Positions 17,808-27,933 of a stretch of DNA of 64,000 nucleotides are shown in pieces (the first letter of the stretch is position 1; each line of letters begins with the position of its first letter). This DNA is from an uncultured Bacteroidales bacterium. Its GTDB lineage: Bacteria; Bacteroidota; Bacteroidia; Bacteroidales; F082. The position numbers were made by a program, and so were the translations under genes. The notes beneath the pieces were generated by a model. That model saw only the letters and a program-made list of their open reading frames with translations. It did not search any database and had not been told where the DNA came from. The stretch lies in contig CAMVCZ010000011.1 of NCBI GenBank assembly GCA_947166105.1, forward strand, positions 1 through 64,000, given 5' to 3'.

Positions 17808-19963
17808 TTCTTTTCGAGTTTTAGGTGAATGACGCTGTTGGCTTTGATGGTGTCGCCGACGTGCAGCGATTGTTCCTTGACTTTTCCCTGCCCGACAAAT
17901 TCCGTTGCAATGCCCATGTTTTCAAGCAGATAGACCGCATCGGTGATGTCCATGCCGACCACATTGGGCACGGTGTTCGTTGGCAGTTGGGCTTCCTTGA
18001 GGAGGGTTTCTCCACTTTCGGTATGTTCCACGGTGACCCAATCGCTGTTGATGGCGAAGTCGTTGAAATTCTTTGCGATACCGTTGAGGTAGTTGGTTTC
18101 CTTGCTGTAGCGCGTGATGATGGGTTCCGTCGATGCAAGTGTTACAGGAGGGAGTGTGTCTGCTTCCGACGAGCCGATGCGCATGGCGTAGACCTTTTCG
18201 GCGATTTCCCTGAATCCGGGCGCCGACACGCTACCTGCTGCCCAGAAGCGACCACGGGCGCGGCTCACCATGACGATGCAACTGTATTTCGGCTTGTCGG
18301 TGGGGAAGTAGCCCACGAAAGTGGTGTTGTAGAGTTTTCTGCCGATTCCAGGCTCATGGTAGGCGTAGCCCTGCACTTTGTCGTAATATTGCGCCGTGCC
18401 GGTCTTGCCTGCCACGCTCACCACGCAGTCTTTGAACTGCTTTTTGGCCGTGCCCCTTATGGTCACGCCTTCAAGCATGGTTTGGAGTTTCTCGATGCCT
18501 TCAGGCGAAACGATGTGTTCGTTAAGGACGATGGGGTCGAATTTTTCGATGATTTGGTTGCCTCGGCGGATTTCGGTGACGAATTGCGGTTTCATCATGC
18601 GGCCATCGTTGGCGATGGCGTTGTAGAGCATCAGCAGTTGAAGCGGCGTGACATTGACTTCATAACCAATTGACATCCAAGGAAGTGATACATTCGACCA
18701 AAGTTTGTTGCCTTTTTTGTCCTTGTCGGTCGGGTGCTTTATGACGGGTTGCGCCTCGCCCGTGATGCCCGTCCCGATTTTCTTGTTCAGGCCGAGGGCA
18801 TAAAGGCCGTCGACGTATTTTTCAGGATGCGCGGCGAAGGCTCTCGTGATGAGTACCGCCGTGCCTTTGTTCGATGATTGCTCGATGACTTCCTGCACGG
18901 TGCAGATGCCGCCTTTGGCAAAAGTGTGGTCGTCTTTCATCGTGCGGTTCGAGAACTTGATGGGACCGCTGCCGATGTTCACATGGTCGTCGAGTTTCAG
19001 GTCTTTGTTGTGGTTGAGTAGCACCACCATCGAGGCAATCTTGAACACTGAGCCGGGTTCGTAACGCTCGGTCAAGGCCACATTGTAGGCTTCCTCGTAT
19101 TTTCCCGTTTCGTGGTTGAGTGACAGGTTGGCCAAGGCTTTCACATAGCCGGTTTCCACATCCATTAGGATGGCGCAGCCTTGTTCGGCCTTGTTTTCCG
19201 TCAGGGTATTGTTGAGGGCACTCTCCACAATGTCTTGCAGTTTGATGTCGAAAGTGGTGATGACATCGTTGCCGTTTTGCGCGTCGACGTCTTCGTCCGA
19301 ATCGACGGGAATCCAGTCGTTGTGGTGCAACCGCCTCACCAATTGGCGACCGTTTTGCCCTTTCAGGTAGTCGTTGTAGGCACCTTCAAGCCCGAAATAG
19401 TAGCCTTTTTCCTCGTTGGCCATGCCGAGCATGAGGCTGGCGAGGTCCTTGTAAGGATGGCTGCGACGGATTTTCTTCTCGATGATGAGTCCGTTTTTGT
19501 AGCCTTTTTCCTTGAAAACCACGAATTTCTGCATTTTGCGCAGTTGGGGTTGGGTGATGTTCAGGGCAATCTTGTAATGGCGGTTCTTTTTGGCCTTGCC
19601 AATGGCGAAAAACTCTTTCCATTGGGCAGGGTTGCGGTGGGGCAGCAAACCTGACATCTGTACGCAAAGCGAATCAATGCTGTTGGCGAAAAGCACGGAG
19701 TCGACGGCCTTGTAGTCGAAGAAGACATCGTAGAGCGGAATGGAGGTGGCCATCAGTTGGCCGTCGCTCGAGATGATGTTGCCGCGAGCAGCCTCCAAAA
19801 CCCTGACGCGATACTCGTTCTGCTCGGCCAATTCCATGAGTTCCTTGTTGTCGCGGGTCTGCACGAGGATGATTTTCGCGATGATGGCTATCCCGAAAAT
19901 GAGGACGAGGAAATACACCAAATAGGTCTTCCAAAGGGTATCGGTTCTTGGGTCGATTTTCAT
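17804..19963 (-). CDS. ftsI: Class B penicillin-binding protein FtsI with PASTA domain
   Basis: The septal transpeptidase. The 719-residue protein has one N-terminal membrane helix (about 14-32), a dimerisation domain, and a transpeptidase domain with the active-site SVFK, the SSN triad motif and KTGTAQ. A single C-terminal PASTA domain begins [10 protein letters not shown] and covers the last ~65 residues. It pairs functionally with FtsW of the same cluster. Both ends overlap neighbours by 4 bases (ftsL and murE). Confidence 0.93.
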   Translation of the reverse strand: MKIDPRTDTLWKTYLVYFLVLIFGIAIIAKIILVQTRDNKELMELAEQNEYRVRVLEAARGNIISSDGQLMATSIPLYDVFFDYKAVDSVLFANSIDSLCVQMSGLLPHRNPAQWKEFFAIGKAKKNRHYKIALNITQPQLRKMQKFVVFKEKGYKNGLIIEKKIRRSHPYKDLASLMLGMANEEKGYYFGLEGAYNDYLKGQNGRQLVRRLHHNDWIPVDSDEDVDAQNGNDVITTFDIKLQDIVESALNNTLTENKAEQGCAILMDVETGYVKALANLSLNHETGKYEEAYNVALTERYEPGSVFKIASMVVLLNHNKDLKLDDHVNIGSGPIKFSNRTMKDDHTFAKGGICTVQEVIEQSSNKGTAVLITRAFAAHPEKYVDGLYALGLNKKIGTGITGEAQPVIKHPTDKDKKGNKLWSNVSLPWMSIGYEVNVTPLQLLMLYNAIANDGRMMKPQFVTEIRRGNQIIEKFDPIVLNEHIVSPEGIEKLQTMLEGVTIRGTAKKQFKDCVVSVAGKTGTAQYYDKVQGYAYHEPGIGRKLYNTTFVGYFPTDKPKYSCIVMVSRARGRFWAAGSVSAPGFREIAEKVYAMRIGSSEADTLPPVTLASTEPIITRYSKETNYLNGIAKNFNDFAINSDWVTVEHTESGETLLKEAQLPTNTVPNVVGMDITDAVYLLENMGIATEFVGQGKVKEQSLHVGDTIKANSVIHLKLEKK

Positions 19964-20325
19964 GGCTTCTCCTGATTTTCGGGTTGTTCAATTTCGATGC
20001 GCTTCACGGGTTCGATAGCTTCCTTGAGTCCGGTGCCCACCAATTTCTTGGCTAATACCGACTGCTTCGAGGCCTCCATGATGGCCGACTTCACTTGCAC
20101 ATATTCCACTTGCAAGTCGTTGAGCCTGCGCGTGGTTTGGGTGAGTTCGCGGATGTTGCCCTCGGCAATGTAGGTGTTGGTGATGATGGCCATGAGCAAC
20201 AGCGTGATATAGACCATGAAGGGGAATTGCTTGCTGAATTCCTCCCTCACGAGAAGCGTGCCGTTCAAGATGGAGCCCATCAAGCCTTTGTTGCCTTTCT
20301 TTTTCTTGTCTTTCTGTTCTTTCAT
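19960..20325 (-). CDS. ftsL: FtsL-like small division protein
   Basis: A 121-residue bitopic protein: a Lys-rich N-terminus, one membrane helix at about 35-52, then a helical segment likely to form a coiled coil. The sequence is poorly conserved, so identity rests on size, topology and position between rsmH and the penicillin-binding protein. It ends [13 protein letters not shown] and overlaps the next gene by 4 bases. Confidence 0.8.
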   Translation of the reverse strand: MKEQKDKKKKGNKGLMGSILNGTLLVREEFSKQFPFMVYITLLLMAIITNTYIAEGNIRELTQTTRRLNDLQVEYVQVKSAIMEASKQSVLAKKLVGTGLKEAIEPVKRIEIEQPENQEKP

Positions 20326-20328
20326 GGC

Positions 20329-21222
20329 TTATTTCCTTTCTGCGATTCTGAGTTTCGCGCTGCGGGCGCGGCTGTTGCTTTCGGTTTCCTCGTCGGAGGG
20401 GACGATGGGCTTGCGCGTGATTATATTATAAGGTGTGAGCAGGTTGCCGAAAAAGTCTTTCTCCTCCTTGCCTTCTGCGTTGCCTGTTTTCATAAAGTTT
20501 TTTACCAAACGATCTTCGAGCGAGTGATATGACATCACGACGAGCCGACCGCCCGAAGCCAACATGTCAGGGCATTGGCCGAGGAATGTCGTGAGGGCTT
20601 CCAGCTCTTGGTTGACCTCGATGCGAAGGGCTTGGAAAAGTTGCGCCAGCACCTTGTTTTCCTTGCCACGGGGCAAATGGCGTTGCACGGCCATTTTCAA
20701 CTGCGCGGTGGTTTCGATGGGTTCCGCGTCGCGGGCCATGATGATGTCGGAGGCGATGAGTTGGGGTTGCTGCATCTCACCGTAAAGGCGCAAGATGCGG
20801 GTCAGGGCGGCGTGGTCGTAGGTGTTCACCACCGTGGCCGCGTCGTTGGGTGTCATTTGGCTCATGCGCATATCCAACGGACCGTCGAAGCGGGTGGAGA
20901 AACCCTTTTCGGGCGTGTCGAACTGGTGCGACGAAACGCCCAAGTCGGCAATCACGCCGTCAATCTTCCCGCCGTGGTAGAGTTGGACGAAGTTCTTGAA
21001 ATACTTGAAATTCTGCGGAATGAATGTGAAACGCTCGTCGTCGAAAACATTCTGCGCTGCGTCTTCGTCTTGGTCGAAAGCGTAGAGATGGCCTGTGGTG
21101 AGGCGTTCCAAAATCGCCCTCGAATGGCCGCCGCCGCCAAAAGTGACATCGACATAAACGCCTTCGGGCTTGATGTTCAGTCCTTCGAGGCACTGTTCCA
21201 ACATGACTGATTGGTGATACAT
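20329..21222 (-). CDS. rsmH: 16S rRNA (cytosine-1402-N4)-methyltransferase
   Basis: It methylates C1402 in the ribosomal P site. The 297-residue protein starts MYHQSVMLEQCLEGL and has the SAM-binding VDVTFGGGGHSRAIL, the ADLGVSSHQFD motif and RFDGPLDMRM, all hallmarks of RsmH (MraW). It is the second gene of the dcw cluster, after mraZ. Confidence 0.96.
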   Translation of the reverse strand: MYHQSVMLEQCLEGLNIKPEGVYVDVTFGGGGHSRAILERLTTGHLYAFDQDEDAAQNVFDDERFTFIPQNFKYFKNFVQLYHGGKIDGVIADLGVSSHQFDTPEKGFSTRFDGPLDMRMSQMTPNDAATVVNTYDHAALTRILRLYGEMQQPQLIASDIIMARDAEPIETTAQLKMAVQRHLPRGKENKVLAQLFQALRIEVNQELEALTTFLGQCPDMLASGGRLVVMSYHSLEDRLVKNFMKTGNAEGKEEKDFFGNLLTPYNIITRKPIVPSDEETESNSRARSAKLRIAERK

Positions 21223-21234
21223 GATGCCTCCTCC

Positions 21235-21684
21235 TTATTTAATGTTCTCGCTAAGCAGGTTGAAAAATTCCTCATCGTCGAGTTCGTTGATGGACTGGTC
21301 GTAACGCTCCTTGTCCCAGATTTCCATCTTCGTCGTGACCGAAGTGATGATGACGTCTTTCACGAGCGCACCCTTTTCGATGAGGTCTTTGGGAATTTGC
21401 AGACGACCGGTGGCATCGAGTTTCACGAAGCGGGCACCGGCGTTGTACTTGCGCAGCACGGCCTCCTGCTTGGCAATGAATTGGCTGAAGGAGGCGCGCA
21501 GTTGGGCTTGCACCTCGTCCCAGTCTTTCCGTGTGTAGAGTTCGAGGCAGGTCGCATGAAGTCCGGGACGAAGCACGAAGCCTTCTTCCACCTGCTCACC
21601 CAGCTGTTCCTTGAATTCTGAAGGAATCATCAGGCGGCCTTTGGCGTCCAACTTGCAATTGAAATGTCCTACCGGGTAACTCAT
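21235..21684 (-). CDS. mraZ: Transcriptional regulator MraZ
   Basis: A 149-residue AbrB-fold DNA-binding protein that heads and usually regulates the dcw cluster. It carries two copies of the fold, each with the DxKGR(L/V) type motif: KLDAKGRLMIP and KLDATGRLQIP. I start it at the ATG at 21684 (MSYPVGHFN), since the longer frame to 21741 reads through the probable promoter and lacks homology. Confidence 0.93.
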   Translation of the reverse strand: MSYPVGHFNCKLDAKGRLMIPSEFKEQLGEQVEEGFVLRPGLHATCLELYTRKDWDEVQAQLRASFSQFIAKQEAVLRKYNAGARFVKLDATGRLQIPKDLIEKGALVKDVIITSVTTKMEIWDKERYDQSINELDDEEFFNLLSENIK

Positions 21685-21708
21685 TTTTGTTCGTCTGTTT
21701 TTCAGGTG

Positions 21709-21716
21709 CAAAATTA
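21709..21716 (-). promoter_or_regulatory. -7 box TAATTTTG of the dcw cluster
   Basis: It matches TAnnTTTG on the minus strand, 25 bases before the mraZ ATG at 21684. It is the best candidate for the main promoter of the 13-gene division and cell-wall cluster. Confidence 0.5.
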
Positions 21717-21919
21717 TGCAATTTCTCCCACTTTGTGACACTTCGTACCACTTTTTTCTTAAAAGTTTTCAACCTCCATTGTTGATAACCTTGTGATAAC
21801 TTGTTCATATTGTTGTTAAGGAATTATGGCTTAATGCGGAGGTGCTTTGTTGATAAAGGCGGTTTCGCTCTATTTGAAGGATTTTTGCCCGAAAAAGCCA
21901 TTCCGATTTTTCTTTTTAC

Positions 21920-21927
21920 TATTTTTG
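21920..21927 (+). promoter_or_regulatory. -7 box TATTTTTG of glsA-glsB-engB
   Basis: It lies 25 bases before the ATG at 21952 and supports that start over the longer frame from 21847. Confidence 0.55.
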
Positions 21928-21951
21928 CCGATTGTAGAGAGTTTTTCGACT

Positions 21952-22824
21952 ATGGAAACGGAACAAAACAATTTGATTGACCTTCGGAAAATCTTCACGG
22001 CCAAGGTGCCCAAGTTGATGAAACACATGCCCGAATGGCTGTTCCGCAAGATTCAGCGGCTGCTGCACGAGGACGACATCAACGAGATTTTGACGAAGTA
22101 TGCCGACCAACAGGGGCTTGACTTCATCAATGCGGTGGTGGCCGACTTCAACCTTGAGGTGGTGCTGCAAGGCGTTGATAATCTGATGGCTTCAGACCGT
22201 ATCCTTGTGGCTTCCAACCATCCTTTGGGTGGCTTGGACGGCATCGCCTTGATAGGTGCCGTGGGCAATCATCGTGGCGAAACCCTTACCCCCGTCAACG
22301 ACTTCCTGATGTTCGTGAAGAACCTGCAACCCATTTTTATCCCCGTGAGTAAAGTGGGCAGCGCGACGGCCAACCGCGAGGAGAGCCTGAAACTCTTCAA
22401 CGAGACCTTCGCCGGCCCTGCCACGATTTGCTATTTCCCTTTCGGCCTCTGCTCGCGCAAGTCCAATGGCAAAATCATGGACTTGGACTGGAAAAAGACC
22501 TTCGTCACCAAGTCGCGGGCCAGCCAGCGCGACATTGTTCCCGTCCACATCGAAGGGCGCAACTCGAATTTCTTCTACAACCTTGCTCTATGGCGCAAAC
22601 GCCTGGGAATCAAGGTGAACATTGAGATGGCTTTCCTCATCGACGAGTTTTTCAAGCAGCGCAACAAGCAACTGACCATCACCTTCGGCAAGCCCATCCC
22701 TTACCAGACTTTCGACCATCGTTTCAGCGATGCGCAATGGGCCGAGAAACTGCGCACCTTCTCCTATCAACTGCCGAAAGACCCCAACCAGATTTTTGAT
22801 CCCGAAAAAGAATACACGATATGA
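21952..22824 (+). CDS. glsA: Lysophospholipid-type O-acyltransferase, GlsA-like
   Basis: A 290-residue PlsC-superfamily acyltransferase with the acceptor/catalytic block ASNHPLGGLDG (His90, Asp96) and a downstream FPFGLCSR motif. In Bacteroides an adjacent pair like this one makes glycine lipids: GlsB N-acylates glycine and GlsA adds a second acyl chain to the hydroxy group. The match here is in gene order and domain type. The gene overlaps the next by 4 bases. A general 1-acyl-glycerol-phosphate acyltransferase role is the alternative. Confidence 0.78.
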   Translation: METEQNNLIDLRKIFTAKVPKLMKHMPEWLFRKIQRLLHEDDINEILTKYADQQGLDFINAVVADFNLEVVLQGVDNLMASDRILVASNHPLGGLDGIALIGAVGNHRGETLTPVNDFLMFVKNLQPIFIPVSKVGSATANREESLKLFNETFAGPATICYFPFGLCSRKSNGKIMDLDWKKTFVTKSRASQRDIVPVHIEGRNSNFFYNLALWRKRLGIKVNIEMAFLIDEFFKQRNKQLTITFGKPIPYQTFDHRFSDAQWAEKLRTFSYQLPKDPNQIFDPEKEYTI

Positions 22825-23786
22825 AAGATATTATTGCACCGGTGCCTGTGGAGGCCATCATGGACGAGTTGACCCAAGACAAGTTCTTCCGCAAGACGAA
22901 CAACGGCGGGAATGAGATTTACGTCCTCACCGCCCACGATTCGCCTAACATCATGCGCGAAATCGGTCGCCTGCGCGAAATCAGTTTCCGCGACTCGGGC
23001 GGCGGCACGGGCTTAGACTGCGACATCGACGAGTTCGATACCCGTGAAGAGGATTATTTCATTCAGTTAATTGTTTGGAATCCAGTCGACAAGGCCATCA
23101 TGGGCGGCTATCGATTCCTGCTTTGCGATGGTTTGCAAATCGACGAAAATGGACAAGTTGACACGCCCACGAGCGAGCTTTTCCACTATTCCGAGAAGTT
23201 TGTCAATGAGTATTTGCCTTATACCTTGGAGTTAGGTCGCTCGTTTGTGCAGCCCGACTACCAGCCCTCGAAAAGTTTGTCGAAGGGAATGTATTCCCTT
23301 GACAATCTGTGGGATGGCTTAGGATCGTTGGTCGACCTCTATCCCGATGCGCAGTATTATTTCGGCAAGGTGACCATGTATCCGCATTTGGAACGCACCT
23401 CGCGCGACATGATTCTGTATTTCATGCAGAAACACTTCCCCGACAAGGATAAATTGGTGACGGTGCGCCCCGAACTCGACCTGCCCATCCTCACCGACCG
23501 CGCTTGGTTGGAGAGTCTTTTCTGTGCCGACAACTACCGCGACGATTACAAAACTTTGGTGCGTTTGGTGCGTGAGCGCGGTGCTGCCGTGCCTCCCTTG
23601 GTGAACGCCTACATGAACCTTTCGCCCACCTTGCGCTCGTTTGGCACGGCCCTCAATCCCGGCTTCGGCAAGGTGGAAGAAACGGGTATCTTGGTGACTA
23701 TCAAAGACATGTTTGAGGAAAAGGTGAAACGCCACCTGACTTACGACAAAGACGAAACCCCATCACACTTGATTCAAATCAAATAA
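22821..23786 (+). CDS. glsB: N-acyltransferase, GlsB/OlsB-like GNAT
   Basis: A 321-residue GNAT-type acyltransferase of the OlsB/hemolysin-like family, with the conserved [18 protein letters not shown] region at about residues 50-60, the GGYRF strand, and [13 protein letters not shown]. It is expected to N-acylate glycine (as GlsB) or another amino acid with a 3-hydroxy fatty acid. It starts within the last codon of glsA, which makes the pair a functional unit corresponding to the two halves of fused OlsF enzymes. Confidence 0.8.
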   Translation: MKDIIAPVPVEAIMDELTQDKFFRKTNNGGNEIYVLTAHDSPNIMREIGRLREISFRDSGGGTGLDCDIDEFDTREEDYFIQLIVWNPVDKAIMGGYRFLLCDGLQIDENGQVDTPTSELFHYSEKFVNEYLPYTLELGRSFVQPDYQPSKSLSKGMYSLDNLWDGLGSLVDLYPDAQYYFGKVTMYPHLERTSRDMILYFMQKHFPDKDKLVTVRPELDLPILTDRAWLESLFCADNYRDDYKTLVRLVRERGAAVPPLVNAYMNLSPTLRSFGTALNPGFGKVEETGILVTIKDMFEEKVKRHLTYDKDETPSHLIQIK

Positions 23787-23790
23787 AGAC

Positions 23791-24411
23791 ATGAATATCA
23801 CGAAAGCCAATTTTTTGATGAGCAACACTCGTTTCGAGTTTTTGCCTAACGACAACATTCCCGAATATGCCTTCATCGGTCGCTCGAATGTGGGCAAGTC
23901 CTCGCTAATCAATATGTTGGTGCAGCGGAGGGGTTTGGCCAAGACATCTTCCGTTCCGGGCAAGACGGTGGCCATCAACCACTTCATTATCAACGATTCA
24001 TGGTATGTCGTCGACCTGCCGGGCTATGGCTATGCGCAACACTCGAAGAAGACTCGCGAGCAGTGGCGCGTCATGATTAACAACTACATTTCGCGTCGGC
24101 GCAACTTGGTTTGCACCTTCGTTCTCATCGATTCACGCATTGAGCCGCAAAACAACGACTTGGGCTTCGTGGAATGGTTGGGCGAGCATCAGGTGCCGTT
24201 CTGCATCGTCTTCACCAAGGCCGACAAGGTTTCGAAGGCCGAATTGGACAGGAATGTCGAGGCTTTCAAGGCAAGGCTGTTAGAAGATTGGGAGGAACTG
24301 CCGCCCATCTTCATCACTTCGTCGGAGAAAAAGACTGGCCGCGATGAGATTTTGGACTACATCGAAGCACAAAACGCGGAGGTGGCCAATTTGATGAATA
24401 AGAAGGATTAA
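23791..24411 (+). CDS. engB: Ribosome biogenesis GTPase YihA/YsxC
   Basis: A 206-residue TrmE-Era-EngA-EngB GTPase needed for large-subunit assembly. The G motifs are visible: G1 [11 protein letters not shown]3 DLPGYGYA, G4 TKADKV and the G5 region TSSEK. It follows glsB by 4 bases and ends before a terminator that it shares with the convergent oxidoreductase operon. Confidence 0.95.
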   Translation: MNITKANFLMSNTRFEFLPNDNIPEYAFIGRSNVGKSSLINMLVQRRGLAKTSSVPGKTVAINHFIINDSWYVVDLPGYGYAQHSKKTREQWRVMINNYISRRRNLVCTFVLIDSRIEPQNNDLGFVEWLGEHQVPFCIVFTKADKVSKAELDRNVEAFKARLLEDWEELPPIFITSSEKKTGRDEILDYIEAQNAEVANLMNKKD

Positions 24412-24428
24412 TTAATTATAAATCAATC

Positions 24429-24470
24429 AAAAAAAGAGAACGACTGAAAAGCCGCTCTCTTTTTCTTTTT
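24429..24470. terminator. Bidirectional terminator between engB and vor operon
   Basis: AAAAAAAGAGAACG pairs imperfectly with CGCTCTCTTTTTC, with A-rich and T-rich flanks on both sides, in the 76-bp convergent gap. Confidence 0.6.
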
Positions 24471-24487
24471 CGGAAAATCCGAATCGT

Positions 24488-25033
24488 TTAGTTCTCAGCC
24501 TTGATGTTGTCCATACCGACCTGTACGGCCTGCATGTTCAGCGGGATGAGCTTGTGGGCACGCTCCGGCAAGCTGTGGCGCAAACCCTCTTCGACGTTCT
24601 TGTTGTCGATGATGGGACGCACCTTCAGGAAGGCACCCAAGATGATCATGTTGAACACCTTGCTGTTGCCCATATCGGAGGCGAGTTGTGCGCCTTCGAT
24701 GCTGTAGATGTGGATGTCCTTGCGGGTGGGCTTGTGGGTGATGCCGTTGGGGTCGTAGATGAGGTATCCACCGGGCTTCACTTTGTCCTCAAACTTGTCG
24801 AGTGACTGCTGATTCAGAATGACGGCAGTGTCGAAAGCGTTGAGGATGGGGGAGCACACGCGCTCGTCGCTGACGATAACGGTCACGTTGGCCGTACCGC
24901 CACGCATCTCGGGGCCGTATGAAGGCATCCAGCTGACTTCCTTGTCCTGCATGATACCACTGTAAGCAAGGATCTTACCCATTGACAAGACACCTTGTCC
25001 GCCGAAACCGGCTATAATAATTTCTTCTGTCAT
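24488..25033 (-). CDS. vorC: 2-oxoacid:ferredoxin oxidoreductase, gamma subunit
   Basis: A 181-residue catalytic gamma subunit with the opening IAGFGGQGVLSMGKIL and SWMPSYGPEMRGG, both diagnostic of the family. With the alpha and beta subunits and the ferredoxin it forms a CoA-acylating enzyme that oxidises a 2-oxoacid to acyl-CoA plus CO2 and reduces ferredoxin. Substrate (branched-chain 2-oxoacid or 2-oxoglutarate) cannot be fixed from sequence. It is the last gene of the four-gene operon. Confidence 0.88.
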   Translation of the reverse strand: MTEEIIIAGFGGQGVLSMGKILAYSGIMQDKEVSWMPSYGPEMRGGTANVTVIVSDERVCSPILNAFDTAVILNQQSLDKFEDKVKPGGYLIYDPNGITHKPTRKDIHIYSIEGAQLASDMGNSKVFNMIILGAFLKVRPIIDNKNVEEGLRHSLPERAHKLIPLNMQAVQVGMDNIKAEN

Positions 25034-25050
25034 TGCTTTGTCGTTTTTAG

Positions 25051-25860
25051 TTATTTCTTAATCAGCTCGAAATTGTCCTTGAGGTCGCCCAAAGGATAGA
25101 CGGGCAGCATGTTGTCTTGCAGCCACTTGTTGGCGTCGACGGCGCTCATCTTCCAGTTGGAGTTGCAGTTCGAAACGATTTCAACGAAGTTGACACCGTT
25201 CTTGTTCTCAATCTGGTTCTGGAAAGCCTTCTTGATGGCCTTCTTGCAGTTGCGCACGGCGGCGGCGCTGAACACAGCCTGACGGGTGACGTAGCGCGTG
25301 CCGGGCAGCTGGGCCAGCAGTTGGGTGATTTGGAGCGGGAAACCGTTGTTCGGGGTTCCATCGGGCCACTGAGGCATACGGCCGTAAGGCGTGGTGGCGG
25401 TCTTCATGCCCACGAGGGTGGTAGGAGCCATCTGGCCACCGGTCATGCCGTAGATACCGTTGTTGACGAAGATCATGGTGATGTTCTCACCGCGGTTGCA
25501 GGTGTGGATGGTCTCGCAGGTACCGATGGCAGCGAGGTCACCGTCGCCTTGATAGGAGAACACGACCTTGTCGGGCCACACGCGCTTGATACCCGTGGCA
25601 CACGCCGGAGCGCGGCCGTGGGCAGCCTCGACGAAGTCGACGTCGAAATAGTCGTAAGCCATAACGGCGCAACCCACGGGGGAGACACCGATGGTACGGT
25701 CGTCAACGCCAAGCTCTTCGAGCACTTCAGCGATGATGCGGTGCACGGTGCCGTGACCGCAGCCGGGGCAGTAGTGGAAAGGTTTTTCCGTCAGCAGCTT
25801 TGATTTTTCGTAAACCAAGTTTTCAGGCTGGATGATATCTTGTAATGTGATTTCTGCCAT
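25051..25860 (-). CDS. vorA: 2-oxoacid:ferredoxin oxidoreductase, beta subunit (TPP-binding)
   Basis: A 269-residue thiamine pyrophosphate subunit: FHYCPGCGHGTVHRI near the N-terminus, and the TPP/Mg motif GDGDLAAIGTCE with NNGIYGMTGGQ. The N-terminal CPGCGH cysteines are as expected for the clade. It lies 4 bases after the alpha subunit and 17 before gamma. Confidence 0.9.
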   Translation of the reverse strand: MAEITLQDIIQPENLVYEKSKLLTEKPFHYCPGCGHGTVHRIIAEVLEELGVDDRTIGVSPVGCAVMAYDYFDVDFVEAAHGRAPACATGIKRVWPDKVVFSYQGDGDLAAIGTCETIHTCNRGENITMIFVNNGIYGMTGGQMAPTTLVGMKTATTPYGRMPQWPDGTPNNGFPLQITQLLAQLPGTRYVTRQAVFSAAAVRNCKKAIKKAFQNQIENKNGVNFVEIVSNCNSNWKMSAVDANKWLQDNMLPVYPLGDLKDNFELIKK

Positions 25861-25864
25861 TGTC

Positions 25865-26950
25865 TTATTCTCCTATAATTTGTTTCTTCATAGCTTCGAG
25901 AACTTCTTCCGGGGTGTGGATGATGCCACCGACGCGGCCAAAGTGTTCGGCCTTGGCGCGACCGTTGCAGGCCAGCAGCACGTCTTCGATCATCTGACCG
26001 CAGCTCAATTCGACTGAAAGGAATCCCTTGACACCCTTGTCGATGAGGTTGCGGATGGCTTGGGTGGGGTAGGGCCACAGGGTGATGGGACGGAGCAGAC
26101 CGACCTTCAGGCCTTCAGCACGACCGAGTTGCACCGACTTCTGGGCGATACGGGCGCTGGAGCCATAGGCGACGAACACGTAGTCGGCATCGTCGCAGTC
26201 GATCATTTCGTAGCGGACTTCATTCTTGGTCACTTCGTCGTATTTGCGTTGGAGGTGACGGTTGTGCTCTTCCATGCGGGCTGAGTCGAGGTCCAAGGAA
26301 GTGATCACGCGGTGTTGCGTGCCACGCTTGCGGCCGGTGAGAGCCCAAGGATACTTGGCTTTGATTTCCTCTTCGGTGAGGCGGGCCTTCTGCTCGGGCA
26401 GGACGACCTTTTCCATCATCTGGCCGATGGCACCGTCTGAGAGGATGCACACTGCCATACGATACTTGAATGCGAGGTCGAAGCCCAGCGGCACGAAGTC
26501 AGCCATTTCCTGGACGGAGGCAGGAGCGAGGACGATGTTACGATAGTCGCCATTGCCACCACCCTTGGTGTTCTGGAAATAGTCGGCCTGTGAGGGTTGG
26601 ATGGTACCCAGACCCGGGCCGCCACGCACCACGTCAGCAAAGACGCAAGGCACTTCGGCGCCGGCGATGTAGGCCAAACCTTCCTGCTTCAGGCACACGC
26701 CCGGGCTTGAGGAAGAGGTCATCACGCGCTTTCCGGCTGCACCGGCGGCATACACCATGTTGATGGCGGCCAATTCACTTTCTGCTTGAAGAACGACCAT
26801 TCCGGTGCGTTCGTAAGGGTTCTGTTCCGACAGATACTCAATCACTTCCGACTGGGGGGTGATAGGATATCCGAAATAAGCATCGGCGCCGCAGCGGATG
26901 GCGGCCTCGGCCAATGCCTCGTTACCCTTCATCAGTTTTAATTCTCCCAT
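25865..26950 (-). CDS. vorB: 2-oxoacid:ferredoxin oxidoreductase, alpha subunit
   Basis: A 361-residue pyrimidine-binding subunit with KGNEALAEAAIRCGADAYFGYPITPQS split over the N-terminus, MTSSSSPGVCLKQEG and the C-terminal LLRPITLWPYP block. Such VorB-type subunits in Bacteroidales work in anaerobic amino-acid and 2-oxoacid metabolism. It follows the ferredoxin by 38 bases. Confidence 0.9.
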   Translation of the reverse strand: MGELKLMKGNEALAEAAIRCGADAYFGYPITPQSEVIEYLSEQNPYERTGMVVLQAESELAAINMVYAAGAAGKRVMTSSSSPGVCLKQEGLAYIAGAEVPCVFADVVRGGPGLGTIQPSQADYFQNTKGGGNGDYRNIVLAPASVQEMADFVPLGFDLAFKYRMAVCILSDGAIGQMMEKVVLPEQKARLTEEEIKAKYPWALTGRKRGTQHRVITSLDLDSARMEEHNRHLQRKYDEVTKNEVRYEMIDCDDADYVFVAYGSSARIAQKSVQLGRAEGLKVGLLRPITLWPYPTQAIRNLIDKGVKGFLSVELSCGQMIEDVLLACNGRAKAEHFGRVGGIIHTPEEVLEAMKKQIIGE

Positions 26951-26988
26951 TATGTAAGATTTTTTGATTTGTTAGACAATTGGTTGGA

Positions 26989-27213
26989 TTACAAGGCTTT
27001 CTTGTAGACTTTGATGACGCCGTCGGGGCAGGTGATGCCGCAGCTCGCGCAGCCTATGCAGGCTTCGGGATTGGCCATGAATGCGTAATTGTAACCTTTA
27101 CCGTTTACTTCTTTTGCCAATTCGATGACACCGCAGGGGCAGGCCGTGATGCACACGCCACAGCCTTTGCAACGCTCGATGTCAACAACGATGGCTCCTC
27201 TGAATTTTGCCAT
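26989..27213 (-). CDS. 2[4Fe-4S] ferredoxin, delta subunit of the Vor-type enzyme
   Basis: A 74-residue protein with two clusters: CKGCGVCITACPCG and CIGCASCGITCPDG. It heads the operon, so it is the electron-accepting subunit. A -7-like TAATTTCG lies on the minus strand about 50 bases upstream (27265-27272), one base off consensus. Confidence 0.92.
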   Translation of the reverse strand: MAKFRGAIVVDIERCKGCGVCITACPCGVIELAKEVNGKGYNYAFMANPEACIGCASCGITCPDGVIKVYKKAL

Positions 27214-27446
27214 ATTGATTAAGTTTTAGAATTTGTTGTTTCGTTTTTTAATGAGCCACGAAATTAGGGATTTTTGGGCAAATGGTGTTCGAGTTTTCGT
27301 TTTATTTCTGGGAAATTCGATAATTTAGATTGATTTTAAATAAATTATCCTTGTCGCAATCTGCGTCCTCGCAGATTGAAAGGGTAATAATGTAATGATA
27401 AAATGCTGGAATCAAGCGAATAACAGCATGTTTGGTTCCTAATACA
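27214..27446. other. Intergenic stretch with a perfect hairpin
   Basis: The region carries the operon promoter area and an AT-rich segment. CAATCTGCG (27357-27365) and CGCAGATTG (27370-27378) form a perfect 9-bp hairpin with a 4-base loop. No gene is evident. Confidence 0.5.
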
Positions 27447-27582
27447 TTATATTAGTTGACCGACATTGGCAATCCTATTATTGGCGTTTAGTTCTTGCTC
27501 TAAAATGTCGTAAATGTATGCCATCCGTTTGCAATAGAGCGTCAAATCCTCCACCGTGTTCTCAAAGGAATCTCTTTAAAAG
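27447..27582 (-). pseudogene. Short coding-like remnant
   Basis: A stop-free minus frame of about 43 codons ends with TAA at 27447-27449 and reads with a helical, protein-like composition: ENTVEDLTLYCKRMAYIYDI, then LEQELNANNRIANV. It has a stop just upstream and no good start, so it looks like the tail of a lost gene. I do not recognise the family. Confidence 0.3.
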
Positions 27583-27639
27583 AGTCATTTTTAATTCGAT
27601 AATGCCTTCAACAACTCAACAATACCATGCCATCACCTA

Positions 27640-27933
27640 TCATCCAAAGTATTCCACCAAACCAAAGATGGCGAGGGCAAGGAAAAAGAATTGGATGGCA
27701 TAACCTATGGCAGTCATAAAACGACTCCCTGCCAAATCCTTTCTGCTCTTGACCCAAAACCAACGGGGCGGCACCGTGTCAGCCCAACCGACAATGCCAA
27801 CCACAAGACCGAGGACCGCACTCAACGCACCCACAATAAGTGATGCGGGAGAAGGATCTTCAAGCAGGTATAGTCCACCGAGTATTATTGCTATTGGACT
27901 AATGAATTGGAATATCCAAAGAAATATTGCCAT
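27640..27933 (-). CDS. Small membrane protein of unknown function
   Basis: A 97-residue protein with three hydrophobic segments (about 3-22, 32-50 and 72-92) and a basic loop with the sequence WFWVKSRKDL. I do not recognise the family. It lies directly after the acetyltransferase stop (adjacent bases), so the two are probably one transcript. The first nine codons (MAIFLWIFQ) recur exactly at 28848-28874, next to another gene remnant, which suggests a past duplication of this block. Confidence 0.6.
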   Translation of the reverse strand: MAIFLWIFQFISPIAIILGGLYLLEDPSPASLIVGALSAVLGLVVGIVGWADTVPPRWFWVKSRKDLAGSRFMTAIGYAIQFFFLALAIFGLVEYFG